Part shown: piece by piece, positions 1 through 8,961 of the stretch
Numbering within the stretch: the first letter of the stretch is position 1
Layout: the number at the start of each line of letters is the position of its first letter
DNA from: Nemertoderma westbladi
Lineage: Eukaryota; Xenacoelomorpha; Nemertodermatida; Nemertodermatidae
Assembly: GCA_032718475.1 (NCBI GenBank)
Contig: JAUCBJ010007934.1
Span: forward strand, 1 to 27,427
Length of the DNA: 27,427 nucleotides
Direction of reading: 5' to 3'
Made by a program: the position numbers and the translations under genes
The notes under the pieces: generated by a model
Seen by the model: only the letters and a program-made list of their open reading frames with translations
What the model was told of the DNA's origin: nothing
Databases searched by the model: none

Positions 1-57
1 GTGGTAGAAACTTTAAATCGTGCGTCGGATCTTCTGGTTTTACCATATAGTATTGAG

Positions 58-1866
58 TCAGATTAACGTAATAAGGGTGATCTTTAATTCCATAAAAAGA
101 GTTCTGTAAAGGTCTAGCGCGTATGTTGACATCGTGTACCATACGACGGACAAGATCCGCTCGATTGTCGTGTCAACGAGTATACCGTCAACTCGAGCGT
201 GACCCACCACCCGCGGAGCGACCAGTTCCGCGTCCACTACCTTGGCCAGGGCGGCAGCGGACCCGTAGATCCCAGCAAAAGTGGCATCTGCATCTTGGCG
301 CTCCCTCTCCAGCTCGCTGCGGATGGCATCCAACCGTCGGTAGGCATCCCCCAAGTGTATGGTAGGGTTTTGTAGTGCCTGGCTGACGCCCACCGTCTTG
401 GCCATAATATGGTTGGCCACTGCCAGACTCACGAGGAATGCTGGCCTCCGGATCGACGCGAGTAGGCCACAAGCATCTGCTGCCACGTCAGCATCACCAT
501 GCGCTATGTAGTGCTCGAGTACAGCAACAGTGGCGGGCAGCAGCTCGACGAACGTTGAGACGGCATCATGCCGCTGCACCCAACGGGTTGGGCACAACTG
601 CAAAAGTCGACGGCGCTTGTGAGCCTGGTCATCTCCCTTATAAGCCGCCGCCACTTCCTCTTCCAATCGACGCACACGTTTGCTTGATCCAAGCAGAAAT
701 GTCGCAACACTTGATAAAGCCCCGAACATAACCGCAAACTCCCGGATTTTACAACTGGCCGACAGTGCGAGGTTGAGCCTGTGGCTGGCGCAGTGTACAA
801 ATGTTGCGAGGGGCTGTATACGACAAATGTTTGCCTGGCAGCCATTATATATTCCTGACATGGCTGCGGCACCATCGTAACCCTGCCCGCGGCATTGTTC
901 GAGGGAGAGGCCCATGCCTTCAATATGTCGTTGGACCTGATTGGCAAGCGAGGCACCTGTTAAATTCTCTGCTTCGAAAAATCCCGTGAAGATTTCCTCG
1001 ATCTCCCCGACTAGACTGACGATCCGGAGGCTAACCGATACCTGTGATATCCTCCCTGCATCAGTTGTTTCGTCAACAAGAGTCGAGAAGAACCCTGCTT
1101 CTTTAATTTGCTGGGACAGCTTCTCTTTAATGACCTCGCCAGAACATTCTATCAGGTCGTTCTGAATCGTATTTGAAATGTACTTTGCATTACCCGGCGC
1201 GTGCTCCAGCATCGAGGCAAGGGTTTTGTCCCCAGCATCCACTCGGAATCGAAGCAGATTCCTGAATAAACCCTCTTCCGTACCCGTGGTCTCTATTTCT
1301 TTCCTCTCAGCAATACCGACACGACCGTAGTCCCGGTGTCCACGGAGAGGAAGATTATTCCGCCCACAGAACAGAACAGTCTTTATGATGGGGGACAGCT
1401 TGGCGCGGTTCGCAGCAATGACGGCAGCGTTGGTACCTTCAATCAATGATTCAACATTCCTCTCAGGATGATGGAATCCCCCCGTGAATCCACTAGCCCT
1501 GGTCATTGCCGTGACATGGGCGGCAGCGCGGTCATGTGCTGCGAGCACCTCAGTTGCCTTTTTAAACTTCGTCAATGGAACGGCAACCAGTTGGCGTACG
1601 GGTTGCATTTGCCGTCCCCCCGCCACCCCAACTCTTTCGGCGAAGAGCAGGCACGCCGCACAGAGGCCGCCTTGCAGGCGACGGCTGTATCCCAGCCAAG
1701 GATATAGATCCAACCAGCGAGACTGGAAGCGGCGGCCTTCAACGATAGGGAAGTTAAAACCAACAGGCGGCCTCCACTTGTTGGTCCAGAGCAGATATTT
1801 CTGGCCGTCGTTCAACCGACGATGTCCGCCATCCTGACACACCGCCAAATCATCAACAAGGTCCAT
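58..1866 (-). CDS. hAT-family transposase (ZMYM1/TTF zinc-finger type), C-terminus missing
   Basis: A 602-codon open frame that reads as a cut-and-paste DNA transposase of the hAT superfamily, in the group annotated in animals as zinc finger MYM-type protein 1-like. Residues about 30-110 resemble the TTF-type zinc finger (WRPP start, GLCAACLLF). The RNase H-like core follows: DETTD with the first catalytic Asp at residue 265, CRGQGYDGAAAMSG with the second Asp at 331, HCASHRLNLAL near 358, and CPTRW with Trp 429 opening the helical insertion domain. Relatives are commonly longer and end in a hAT dimerisation domain (with an S-E-R-x-F-S type motif); I see none before the stop at 58-60, and the last ~45 residues look unlike the family. 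The start is the Met at 1866, since an in-frame TAG lies six codons upstream. The frame is GC-richer than the AT-rich flank. I infer an element copy that is open over most of its length but lost its C-terminus, or one whose last exon lies left of the window. I did not find terminal repeats. Confidence 0.85.
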   Translation of the reverse strand: MDLVDDLAVCQDGGHRRLNDGQKYLLWTNKWRPPVGFNFPIVEGRRFQSRWLDLYPWLGYSRRLQGGLCAACLLFAERVGVAGGRQMQPVRQLVAVPLTKFKKATEVLAAHDRAAAHVTAMTRASGFTGGFHHPERNVESLIEGTNAAVIAANRAKLSPIIKTVLFCGRNNLPLRGHRDYGRVGIAERKEIETTGTEEGLFRNLLRFRVDAGDKTLASMLEHAPGNAKYISNTIQNDLIECSGEVIKEKLSQQIKEAGFFSTLVDETTDAGRISQVSVSLRIVSLVGEIEEIFTGFFEAENLTGASLANQVQRHIEGMGLSLEQCRGQGYDGAAAMSGIYNGCQANICRIQPLATFVHCASHRLNLALSASCKIREFAVMFGALSSVATFLLGSSKRVRRLEEEVAAAYKGDDQAHKRRRLLQLCPTRWVQRHDAVSTFVELLPATVAVLEHYIAHGDADVAADACGLLASIRRPAFLVSLAVANHIMAKTVGVSQALQNPTIHLGDAYRRLDAIRSELERERQDADATFAGIYGSAAALAKVVDAELVAPRVVGHARVDGILVDTTIERILSVVWYTMSTYALDLYRTLFMELKITLITLI

Positions 1867-2396
1867 CTTGGGGTGCTGGTGCTAGAGGGAGAGCAGCAGT
1901 GTCTTCATCAACACCAACCGGGACGGGAGGAGGAACTGGTGTTGGTACTGGATCTTCCAAACAAGATCTTTCCTAGAAGAAGAGCCAAAAAAGTCCGTAA
2001 TTCTCTTCATTATTGATTATCGGATTATGATTATTATACTGACTGTATTTGACAGTGAAATACCGGTATAATCTGTTAATATAATTTCAATACCTACTGC
2101 AGTACTGTATAACAATATAAGCCTATGGTTAATGTCATGCCAGCATGCTGATAGACAGATAGCAGGATAGTGATATGCGCGTTTTAAAGAAACACTAAAC
2201 TTGAAAAGAATATACCTACCTGCTACCGGTACCGTATGAATTAGGCCTACCTCAGTACCCAGTACTCTTAAAGAATTATGTATGGAGTAAGGAGGGTAAT
2301 GCAGTAATGAGTAGGCCTAATCCTAATGCCTAATGCAGTAATGTATTAGCCTAGTTACAATGAAATAATGGCGTTTAAATTACATATATTTGGGGT
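1867..2396. other. Intergenic DNA without a recognisable gene
   Basis: The first 150 bases are GC-balanced, then the stretch becomes AT-rich with several 'taggcctac'-like words. No coding frame, RNA gene or clear repeat was found. hAT terminal repeats might be expected here but none was identified by eye. Confidence 0.6.
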
Positions 2397-2490
2397 TTGC
2401 CAGGGGGGGGGGGGGGGCAAGCCCGGCCCAAAATGCCTGGGGGGGGGGGGCAGATGCCCCCTTGCCCCCCCCCCCTAGAACCGCCACTGG
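2397..2490. repeat. Poly-G/poly-C repeat edge with 'gaaccgccactgg' end
   Basis: Two G runs (after 2401 and about 2440) and one C run (about 2463-2475) sit in a short GC-only block that ends in gaaccgccactgg, just before the reverse-transcriptase homology. It looks like the border of an interspersed repeat. The G and C runs can pair and may be length-variable or poorly assembled. The family was not identified. Confidence 0.5.
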
Positions 2491-2680
2491 AAACAGGGGA
2501 CTTCACACCTGCCGAACTCCAAAGAAGCATTAAAAGAATGTCCAATAATAAAGCGAGTGGATTGGATGAAATCCCAGTGGAGGTATGGAAAACAGGAGTG
2601 CTAAACAGACCATTATTTAATGTTTGCAACCTGATGTTAAAAGAGGAAAAGCCACCACCAATTTGGACTAAAGGTCAACT
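2491..2680 (+). pseudogene. Non-LTR retrotransposon A, fragment 1 (start of RT domain)
   Basis: Translation shows the opening of an APE-type non-LTR reverse transcriptase: an 'LQRSIKRMSNNKASGLDEIP' block, which corresponds to the NNKApGxDxIP motif, then VWKTG and PPPIWTKGQL. The frame is cut at about 2680, where an opposite-strand element begins. The reading resumes at 3497 and again at 5430. No endonuclease domain precedes it, so this copy is 5'-truncated. The clade was not settled; RTE, CR1 and Jockey-like groups share these blocks. Confidence 0.8.
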
Positions 2681-3496
2681 AAACTAGGATCGGCATGCTG
2701 CATTGCAGCTGCATTTTTAAGAATGCTGTGCCGGCCTGTCGACAAAATTGCGCCATCACAACTCCCTATCACCCATGACATTTGCTAGATCATCCGCATC
2801 TTCAAGGCCAGTGGCCTTTAAGATGCGTCTCAAGAAAGTCATGGGCTGTCCACCATGCTTATTCACTCCATGAGGCTGCCAAAGTACAAGATTATGCACT
2901 GGCTGGTCCTCATGGCGAAAGCAATGTTCTGTAAAGTGGAGGAGATTTTGTTCTAGTGTCAAGCTTGGGGGAACCAATGAGACACCTCAATGTTATATAG
3001 TGTCTGGTTGGTGATGTGAGCATTGTACTTGACACAACGAACCTGGTGTAGCATTCTGTTGAATGTGCCATCCAGAGATTTGGTGTCCTCAGCAGTTAGA
3101 GCCCAGCATGGACTCCCATAGAGGAGTACTGGAACTACAGCTGCTCTAAATAATTGGACCTTAAGTTTCCGATTAATTCTCTTGTCCAATGCTGCATGTG
3201 CAGTTGGATTCATCAATAGACCAATTCCACCATTGCCACTATCATCTGTTGATGCGAAGGAAAGTCGCCAACCATCCCCCATGTCCTTAATCAGAACCTC
3301 ATCAGTCTGTCCAGTCTGCATTCGGTGCTCTTGAACATGCACTGCGCTAAGAGAAAGCTTATCTGCCAAGGCAGTCAGCTCAACTTGTCGCATTGGGGAC
3401 CCGAGTGTTAGGGTGTTTACTGAGGCCAGTCACTAGTGACTTGCCTCAGATCCACCAATGGCTTTGTTGGTCGGGGTGGAACATGAGAGTAGCCTC
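2681..3496 (-). pseudogene. Non-LTR retrotransposon B: endonuclease start joined to post-RT tail
   Basis: Read on the minus strand. About 3430-3190 encodes the start of an apurinic-type endonuclease: NTLTLGSPMRQVEL, then VQEHRM, DMGDGWRL, and GNGGIGLLMNP. It runs without a frame break into the region that normally lies after the RT core: LKVQLFRAAVVPVLLYGSPCW, then NRMLHQVRCV. It continues in another frame at 2977-2756 with HFTEHCFRHED, HGVNKHGGQP and VMGDREL, then an in-frame stop. The whole RT catalytic core is therefore missing: an internal deletion joined the two ends. A shared CAACT at 2676-2680 and 3497-3501 may be the target duplication of its insertion into element A, but five bases is weak evidence. 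Similar post-RT motifs suggest B and A are relatives. Confidence 0.75.
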
Positions 3497-3590
3497 CAAC
3501 TCCAGAATCTTCAAAACTCGAGGAGGCCTCGGTATACCAACAAACTATCGTGGGATCGATCTGTCTGCTTGTGGTAGCTGCCAAAATATA
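3497..3590 (+). pseudogene. Non-LTR retrotransposon A, fragment 2
   Basis: A short stretch between element B and the mariner. It carries GGLGIPTNYRGIDLS, matching the K-K-G-D-x-x-x-x-N-Y-R-G-I block of the RT, then in a shifted frame VAAKI, which continues across the mariner as YNKMILYR. It ties fragments 1 and 3 together as one original element. Confidence 0.75.
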
Positions 3591-3739
3591 CAGGGTGTTC
3601 CACAAAATTTGACACGTTTTTGTTTTTTAATAACTTTGCGCGATCTCAACCTAATTTCCTAGTTTTGGTGGCAATCGGAAGCCGAAAGATAAACTTATAC
3701 TTTGGTTTGGGTATGGCATGTTTTAGTTGCTATGGAAAC
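3591..3739 (+). repeat. Left terminal inverted repeat of mariner (149 bp)
   Basis: It matches the reverse complement of 5281-5429 over its full length with about six to eight differences. It begins CAGGGTGTTCC and ends near GTTGCTATGGAAAC. It is much longer than the roughly 30-bp repeats of classic mariners. Confidence 0.93.
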
Positions 3740-3936
3740 TTAATGTTGCTATATAAAACAAGAGTTTGATTATCCACTTAATTTTACTATAAATATAAAG
3801 GTATAAAACTGCACATATTAGTGAAATAATGAAACATATAGGTAGTGGGCTAAAATAGTTTAATATTGGGTAAGTTTACAATGAGTTTACTACTACTTTA
3901 TACTAATTTAATTTAATTAATTATAATAATTTACTA

Positions 3937-5016
3937 CTAATACACTTCAATATGTCCTCCTCCAATATGCTGGACGTGATCCAGTCTTCTGCGCATCTCC
4001 TTGAAGCAATTAGCGAAGTAATCTTGGGACAATGAACTAAAGGCATCCCGAATTGCCGTCTTCAGTTCCTCAACATTTTGAAGATTCTGGGCGTACACTA
4101 GATTCTTCACATGCCCCCATAGACTAAAATCCAAGGGAGTCATGTCTGGTGATCGTGGCAGCCACTTTACAGGAGCATCTCGACCGATCCATCGTCCCTG
4201 AAAGTTTTCATTGAGAAACTCTCTTACCAATAAGCCCCAGTGGGGTGGTGCACCGTCTTGTTGGAAGATTGCCGTGGAGAGATTTGATAACTGGGGAACA
4301 AAGTAGTCCTTTAGCAAGTCTAGGTAAGAGAACCTGTTTACAGTAGAATGGGGGAAGAAATTAGTTTGGTTTCGGACATCGCAGCCCACACTGTAACCTT
4401 TGGGGTTTCCCTAAACTTTTCTAAAATTTTATGAGGATTCTCCTTTCCCCAAATCCTACAATTCCATCTGTTTACTTGGCCGTTGATATGAAAAGTTGCC
4501 TCGTCGCTGAAGAACACGTTACTCACGGTACTCTGCTATTTTAGAAGCGGCTTCTACTCGTGTTGAATAATCTGAGGATTGTAGTCCATGAATGACTTGG
4601 AGTTTGTAAGCTCTAAAGTGGAGATTCTTTGCAGTCCTATGCAAACATCCAAGACTAACATTTAGAGCCAATGATGTTCTACGTAATGAGGTTTCTGGGT
4701 GTGCGGTTAAATATTGGCCAATATTATTAACAACATTTTTACTAAGGGGCAGTCTACCGGAACCTTTCTTACGCAAAAGCGTTTTTTCGTTTCGAAATTT
4801 AATGACAATCCTAGATATGTCTTTCCTTGTAGGTCGCCTTTCTCCAGGATATTTATGGGAATACTGTAGTGATACAAGTTTTGCAGATTTCAGCTCAAAA
4901 AACTTACTTATGATGAAAACTTTCTGATCTCCAGAAAACATATTAGTTATTAAATTGACATCTAAATGTAACCAAAAAAGTTTATATGCCGTAATTATGT
5001 AGTGACTGTAGGCCAA
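3937..5016 (-). pseudogene. DD41D mariner transposase, frameshifted
   Basis: Three overlapping open pieces together read as one transposase. About 5016-4519 carries the helix-turn-helix DNA-binding half (ERRPTRKDISRIVIKF, GSGRLP). About 4526-4338 carries FSDEATFHINGQVNRWNCR with the first catalytic Asp at codon 4505-4503. About 4389-3937 carries QQDGAPPHW with the second Asp at 4257-4255, then SPDMTPLDFSLWG with the third acidic residue, Asp, at 4131-4129. The second and third are 41 residues apart, so this is DD41D rather than the DD34D of classic mariner. The end GGHIEVY matches the common C-terminus of this group. Frame changes near 4520 and between 4340 and 4390 make it a dead copy, and some sequence between the HTH half and FSDE appears lost. 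Confidence 0.9.
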
Positions 5017-5280
5017 ACCATGAAGACATCAATAACAGGAGACAACCAATATGCAACACATGTACCAATATGTAACAAATGCACAATTAAAACACACTTA
5101 AAGCTACAGATAGTGATGATGTTGTCTAGAATAAATAAATTTAGATTGTTACTATGACTTCACTAATACTTAATTTATATCAATATTTAAACTTTGTCTT
5201 ATATTCAACATCTCCCTCATAAATTATCTGAGAACATTTCATACTATTTTTCAGAATAAGTGTTAGTGTGAATAATGTAT

Positions 5281-5429
5281 GTTACCATAGCAACTAAAAT
5301 ATTCCATACCCAAACCAAAGTTTAAGTTTATCTTTTGGCTTCAAATTGCCACCAAAACTAGGAAATTAGGTTGAGATCGCGCAAAGTTATTAAAAAACAA
5401 AAACGTGTCAAATTTTGTGGAACACCCTG
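5281..5429 (-). repeat. Right terminal inverted repeat of mariner (149 bp)
   Basis: Partner of 3591-3739. The inner edge is GTTACCATAGCAAC and the outer edge is GGAACACCCTG, followed by the TA duplication. Confidence 0.93.
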
Positions 5430-5748
5430 TACAATAAAATGATTCTATATAGATAATAATAGAGAAACTACTGCGTAAGAGCCAAAACGGATTTCGACCA
5501 AATCGATCAACAATAGCTCAGATAATTGCACTACGGAGACTGATTGAAGGAATTAAGTCAAAGGATTGTTATATTGTGACACAGAAGCACAGGTACTCTC
5601 ACCAGATGGTGAAACTGAGTTTTTCTCAATCCTGTCTGGTGTACTGCAAGGTGACACATTAGCACTATTACTATTTGTAATTGTACTGGATTACGCAATG
5701 AGGATGGCCACAAAGGGTGAAGATCTGGGATTCATACTTCAAGAACGC
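5430..5748 (+). pseudogene. Non-LTR retrotransposon A, fragment 3 (central RT)
   Basis: Resumes element A right after the mariner with YNKMILYR, then LLRKSQNGFRPNRSTIAQI (the QxGFRxxRST block) and LRRLIEGIKSK. After a gap in homology near 5560 it reads SPDGETEFFSILSGVLQGDTLA and VLDYAMR, the RT block before the catalytic Asp pair. It stops inside codons for QER, where the SINE is inserted. The part between IKSK and the SPDGET block, including the first catalytic Asp region (F-x-D-F-x-K-A-F-D), is missing. Confidence 0.85.
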
Positions 5749-6026
5749 CTATGTTCCACCTTGGTGTAGTGGTTGCATAGAATTCACATCTCCTGTAGGT
5801 CGTGGGTTCGATCCTCACATGGGCCAGGGCAGTTTTCGTTTCGGCACGAATGCTTTAAAGGGACCAGCCAGGGCGCATCTCTGCCTTGCATCCTTAAGTG
5901 GTAGCTAAATGAGTACTAGAGTTTCCTCTGGGGAGTAAAGTTCTGGGGGGACCGCACTGGAAATAAGTCGGCAGACTTTGTGCGTAATCCCTGGCCTAGT
6001 GGCCGAAGAAAATTTACTTTTTTTTT
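5749..6026 (+). mobile_element. tRNA-derived SINE with 5-bp target duplication
   Basis: The 5' end has RNA polymerase III internal promoter boxes: an A-box-like TAGTGGTTGCATAG from 5767 and a perfect B box GGTTCGATCC at 5805-5814. The tRNA-like head is followed by a tRNA-unrelated body and a T-rich 3' end. AACGC flanks it at 5744-5748 and 6027-6031. If the insert and one AACGC are ignored, element A's frame continues in phase, which supports these borders. The family name is not known to me. Confidence 0.85.
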
Positions 6027-6804
6027 AACGCAGAAGTAGTAGATATCCAGCAACTATAGTCACAGACACTGACTTTGCGGATGACATCGCCCTGCTCTCT
6101 AATACACTAGCAGATGCACAGCTTCTACTAAATAAAGTGGAGAGGGCTGCTAAGAAGGTTGGATTGCATATAAATGCTACCAAGACTGCATTCATGACTT
6201 TTAATGTTGGTGGAAACTTGACAACCATTGTTAATAATCAACTAAGGAATGTCGGTGACTTCCAGTACCTTGGAACATGGATAGAGAATAGCAAAAAGGA
6301 CATAAAAGTTAGGAAAGCAAAGGCTTGGGTAGCCCTATCAAAAATGGATACCATCTGGAAATCATATCTCTCCAGGCACCTGAAGACTAAGTTGTGGAAA
6401 GTGTATTTTTATATGGGGGTAAGACCTGGACACTGACTAAATCACTTGAACAACGAATTGGTGGTTGCGATACAAGACTACTAAGGTCAGCCCTAAACAT
6501 CAGCTGGAGACAACACATGACAAACGCCGACCTTTATGGTACAATGCCACCTGTATCAACCACCCTCTGTGAACGCAGATTAAGATTTAGTGGGCACTGC
6601 TGGAGAAGTAAAGACAAGGTCATACCAGATCTACTTTTCTGGCAAACAACTCATGGAAAGCGTAGTCATGGACAACCAGCCATAACATATATGGATCAAC
6701 TTGAGAGGGATACTGAACTTGGGAGAAACGAAATTGCGACAGCTATGGAGAATCGGGAAGCCTGGAAGGATCTCATTTCCACTGTCCAAGTTAGCTCGAC
6801 CTAG
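6027..6804 (+). pseudogene. Non-LTR retrotransposon A, fragment 4 (catalytic FADD and C-terminus)
   Basis: Continues element A after the SINE. TDTDFADDIALLSN contains the catalytic Asp pair at 6073-6084. VGLHINATKT and FQYLGTWIEN follow, as in the thumb region. A frameshift near 6400-6410 moves the reading to a second frame with LYGGKTWTLTKSLEQRI, RRLRFSGHCWR, HGKRSHGQPAITYMDQL and NREAWKDLI, ending at TAG 6802-6804. Post-RT blocks of this kind typify APE-type non-LTR retrotransposons. There is no RNase H. Confidence 0.87.
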
Positions 6805-6821
6805 TAGTAGTAGTAGTAGTA
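6802..6821 (+). repeat. (TAG)n 3' tail of non-LTR element A
   Basis: About six TAG units directly at and after the stop codon of element A. Short 3' microsatellite tails instead of poly(A) are known from several non-LTR clades, so this probably marks the true 3' end of the copy. Confidence 0.6.
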
Positions 6822-7960
6822 AACTTAAACTGAACTTGGTAAATATGTAGGCTATTACAAGATTCTATACACAAACAGAAATTCTACACATACCAACAGA
6901 GGCTTCTAGTTCCACTGTCGACCACTAGCTTCTCAGTATTATTTATCCGTTTCGTGGAATTTATCCGTTTATGATACCACGGTGCAACAATATTATTGAA
7001 TCTAATATGAATAAAATCTAAGTGAGTCGTATTATAATCTCAATAAACATTTTATATTAATTATAACTGCGAAGGGTAATTTAAGATGTTCATCCCAGCT
7101 ACACTAATACTGTTATAACCACAAATAATAATAAAATAATTTATTAATAACAAGTTGAACCAAAATTAAATAACTAGGTACCATAACAATTAAATATTTA
7201 TATTGTATAGCCTACAGTATGTGACTGATTATGTTGGATATACAGATATACTACAGCACATCGGCCTACACTAAATATTGTATCTTAACATAACTGCGTA
7301 TCAAGGACTACTATACTGAGTAGTCAGTATATAGTATAGTAGTGTCCTTGCTGTGTATAATAAATTAGAAATAAACTGCTAAATCCCAGAATGCCTTTAG
7401 GGAACTCTTAAGGATTTATACTACAGTTCCCCTAAAGCACTAAGGCATTTACCCTGGATGCAATTATTTAGGTACCTCTACCTGGAAAAAGCCAATGTGT
7501 CTTTTGGGAACTATTCGTGTGACTTAGCCACACGTCCTACAAACTGAAAAGATTTTTTTACATATATGGCCTACAGTACAACCTATAATAGGGTCTTTTT
7601 TGATATTAAATATATTTTAAACCACAATAAATATAGTTACAGTAGCAAGTAGAGTAGACCCATGCCATACCATAACCGTCCCTGCAATACTAAAATACGG
7701 TATGAGTGGTCGTGGTACAGTCTGACAGTAGTATAAATACAGTCTTGCTAGTTGCTATGGAATTACATTAGGCCTACTGCTTAGTATTATTAGCTTTAGT
7801 ACCAGTATGCAGTATTGGTCGACATCCAGTCAGCCTTCATTTGTGCAAGCTTGCATGGCCTTCTGTTATAGTATGCCTTGCTCCACATAGATACTTACTG
7901 AACATCAATCTTTTACTTCTATTACTTGCATAATAAAGCCAGTCTACAAATTAATTAATT
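6822..7960. other. AT-rich intergenic DNA with two imperfect hairpins
   Basis: No coding frame is supported. Two inverted repeats stand out. 7302-7317 pairs with 7333-7350 (CAAGGACTACTATACT against AGTATAGTAGTGTCCTTG, one 2-base bulge). 7390-7406 pairs with 7425-7449 (AATGCCTTTAGGGAACT against an arm with an extra insertion). They may be remnants of small non-autonomous DNA elements; no element borders were found. Confidence 0.5.
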
Positions 7961-8049
7961 AATACAAAAAATTATGAAATAAAAGGTTCTTTACGGGGGT
8001 CACTGTAATACAAAAAATTATGAAATAAAAGGTTCTTTACGGGGGTCAC
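7961..8049. repeat. 46-bp direct tandem duplication (about 1.9 copies)
   Basis: The unit at 7961-8006 is repeated at 8007-8049 without a visible difference (aatacaaaaaattatg start, ctttacgggggtcac end). The lack of divergence suggests a recent duplication. Confidence 0.85.
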
Positions 8050-8140
8050 AAGTGATTATATTTATCCCATGAAATGAAGGTTTCATTATATCAATTAGAA
8101 TTATGACGAAGTTCTGAGACGAATGAGTGAGCACTTAATT

Positions 8141-8189
8141 ACACCATGTCCTGGAATATATATAGTGTCGTTATTCAGGTACATTCCAC

Positions 8190-8220
<31 letters not shown>

Positions 8221-8961
8221 AAATTTTTTTCTACAAATCTTAATGAGATTGAATGCAATTTGAAACAGAGATAGTTTCATCTCCCTCCTCCTCCGTGGGT
8301 GAGCCAGAATTTTTATTTTTGCTTTCAATCTTTAGCTACAAGCTTATAAAAAAAGTGTCTCCGTCGATATTACACCAGTTACACCGCAGTTATTCTTCAA
8401 ACATTTAGTGATTTGTTGGTACTAGTGGAAAGCTGACCGTGCAAGGATTTCAAATATGTAAAAATATTTGAATTTGGTTGGGAAATAGCTGAGATATGGG
8501 CATTCAAATTTTGCATGTATTTGCTTCCGCTGCAGGCCATTTATTCTATTAAATAAATACACAATGTTCTAGAACATTTTGTTTAATGCACGGTCAGCTT
8601 TCTACTGGTACCAACAAATCACTGAATGTTTGAAGTATAACTGCGGTGTAACTGGTGCAATATCGACGGAGACACTTTTTTTTTAAAACTTGCAGCTAAA
8701 GATTGAAAGCAAAAATAAAAATTCTGGCTCACCCAGGCAGTGGTCGGGAGGTGAAACTATCTCTGTTTCAAATTTTATGCAATCTCATTAAGATTTGTAG
8801 AAAAATTTGGGGGGGGGGGGGGGTGCGTGTCACTGAATTACGTATGACACTATATTCTGGGACATGGTGTAAATACAGATATATTTATAGAGATATTTTT
8901 TTTTTTTGGGGGGGGGGGGGCATGTACCTGAATAACGACACTATATTCCAGGACATGGTGT
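8141..8961. repeat. Large imperfect inverted repeat (arms about 300 and 370 bp)
   Basis: 8141-8443 matches the reverse complement of 8588-8961. Shared landmarks in the two arms are ACACCATGTCCTGGAATA, a poly-C (or poly-G) run next to a poly-A/T run, the GAGCCAGAATTTTTATTTTTGC block, GTGTCTCCGTCGATATTACACC and TTTGTTGGTACTAGTGGAAAG. The right arm is longer because the poly-G plus GACACTATATTC segment occurs twice (about 8808-8870 and 8911-8961). A spacer of about 144 bp separates the arms. This could be a fold-back type DNA element or an inverted duplication. No transposase or clear target duplication was seen. Short open frames in each arm are mirror images and not genes. Confidence 0.8.

Larger units (their letters stand above)
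3591..5429 (-). mobile_element. DD41D mariner (IS630-Tc1-mariner superfamily) element
   Basis: A complete-looking 1839-bp element. Both ends begin CAGGGTGTTCCACAAAAT and are flanked by TA at 3589-3590 and 5430-5431, the target duplication typical of the superfamily. It sits inside the RT frame of element A (AAAATA before, CAATAAAATG after). Its transposase reads on the minus strand and is broken by frameshifts. The long terminal repeats, the TA target and the spacing of the acidic triad agree with one another. Confidence 0.93.

Noticed and set aside
504-956. Second minus-strand open frame of 150 codons
   Set aside because: It lies wholly inside the hAT transposase gene in another frame and has no motifs.
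5749-5830. Possible genuine tRNA gene
   Set aside because: It has A and B boxes but an imperfect cloverleaf, a long unrelated body and flanking duplications, so it is a SINE head.
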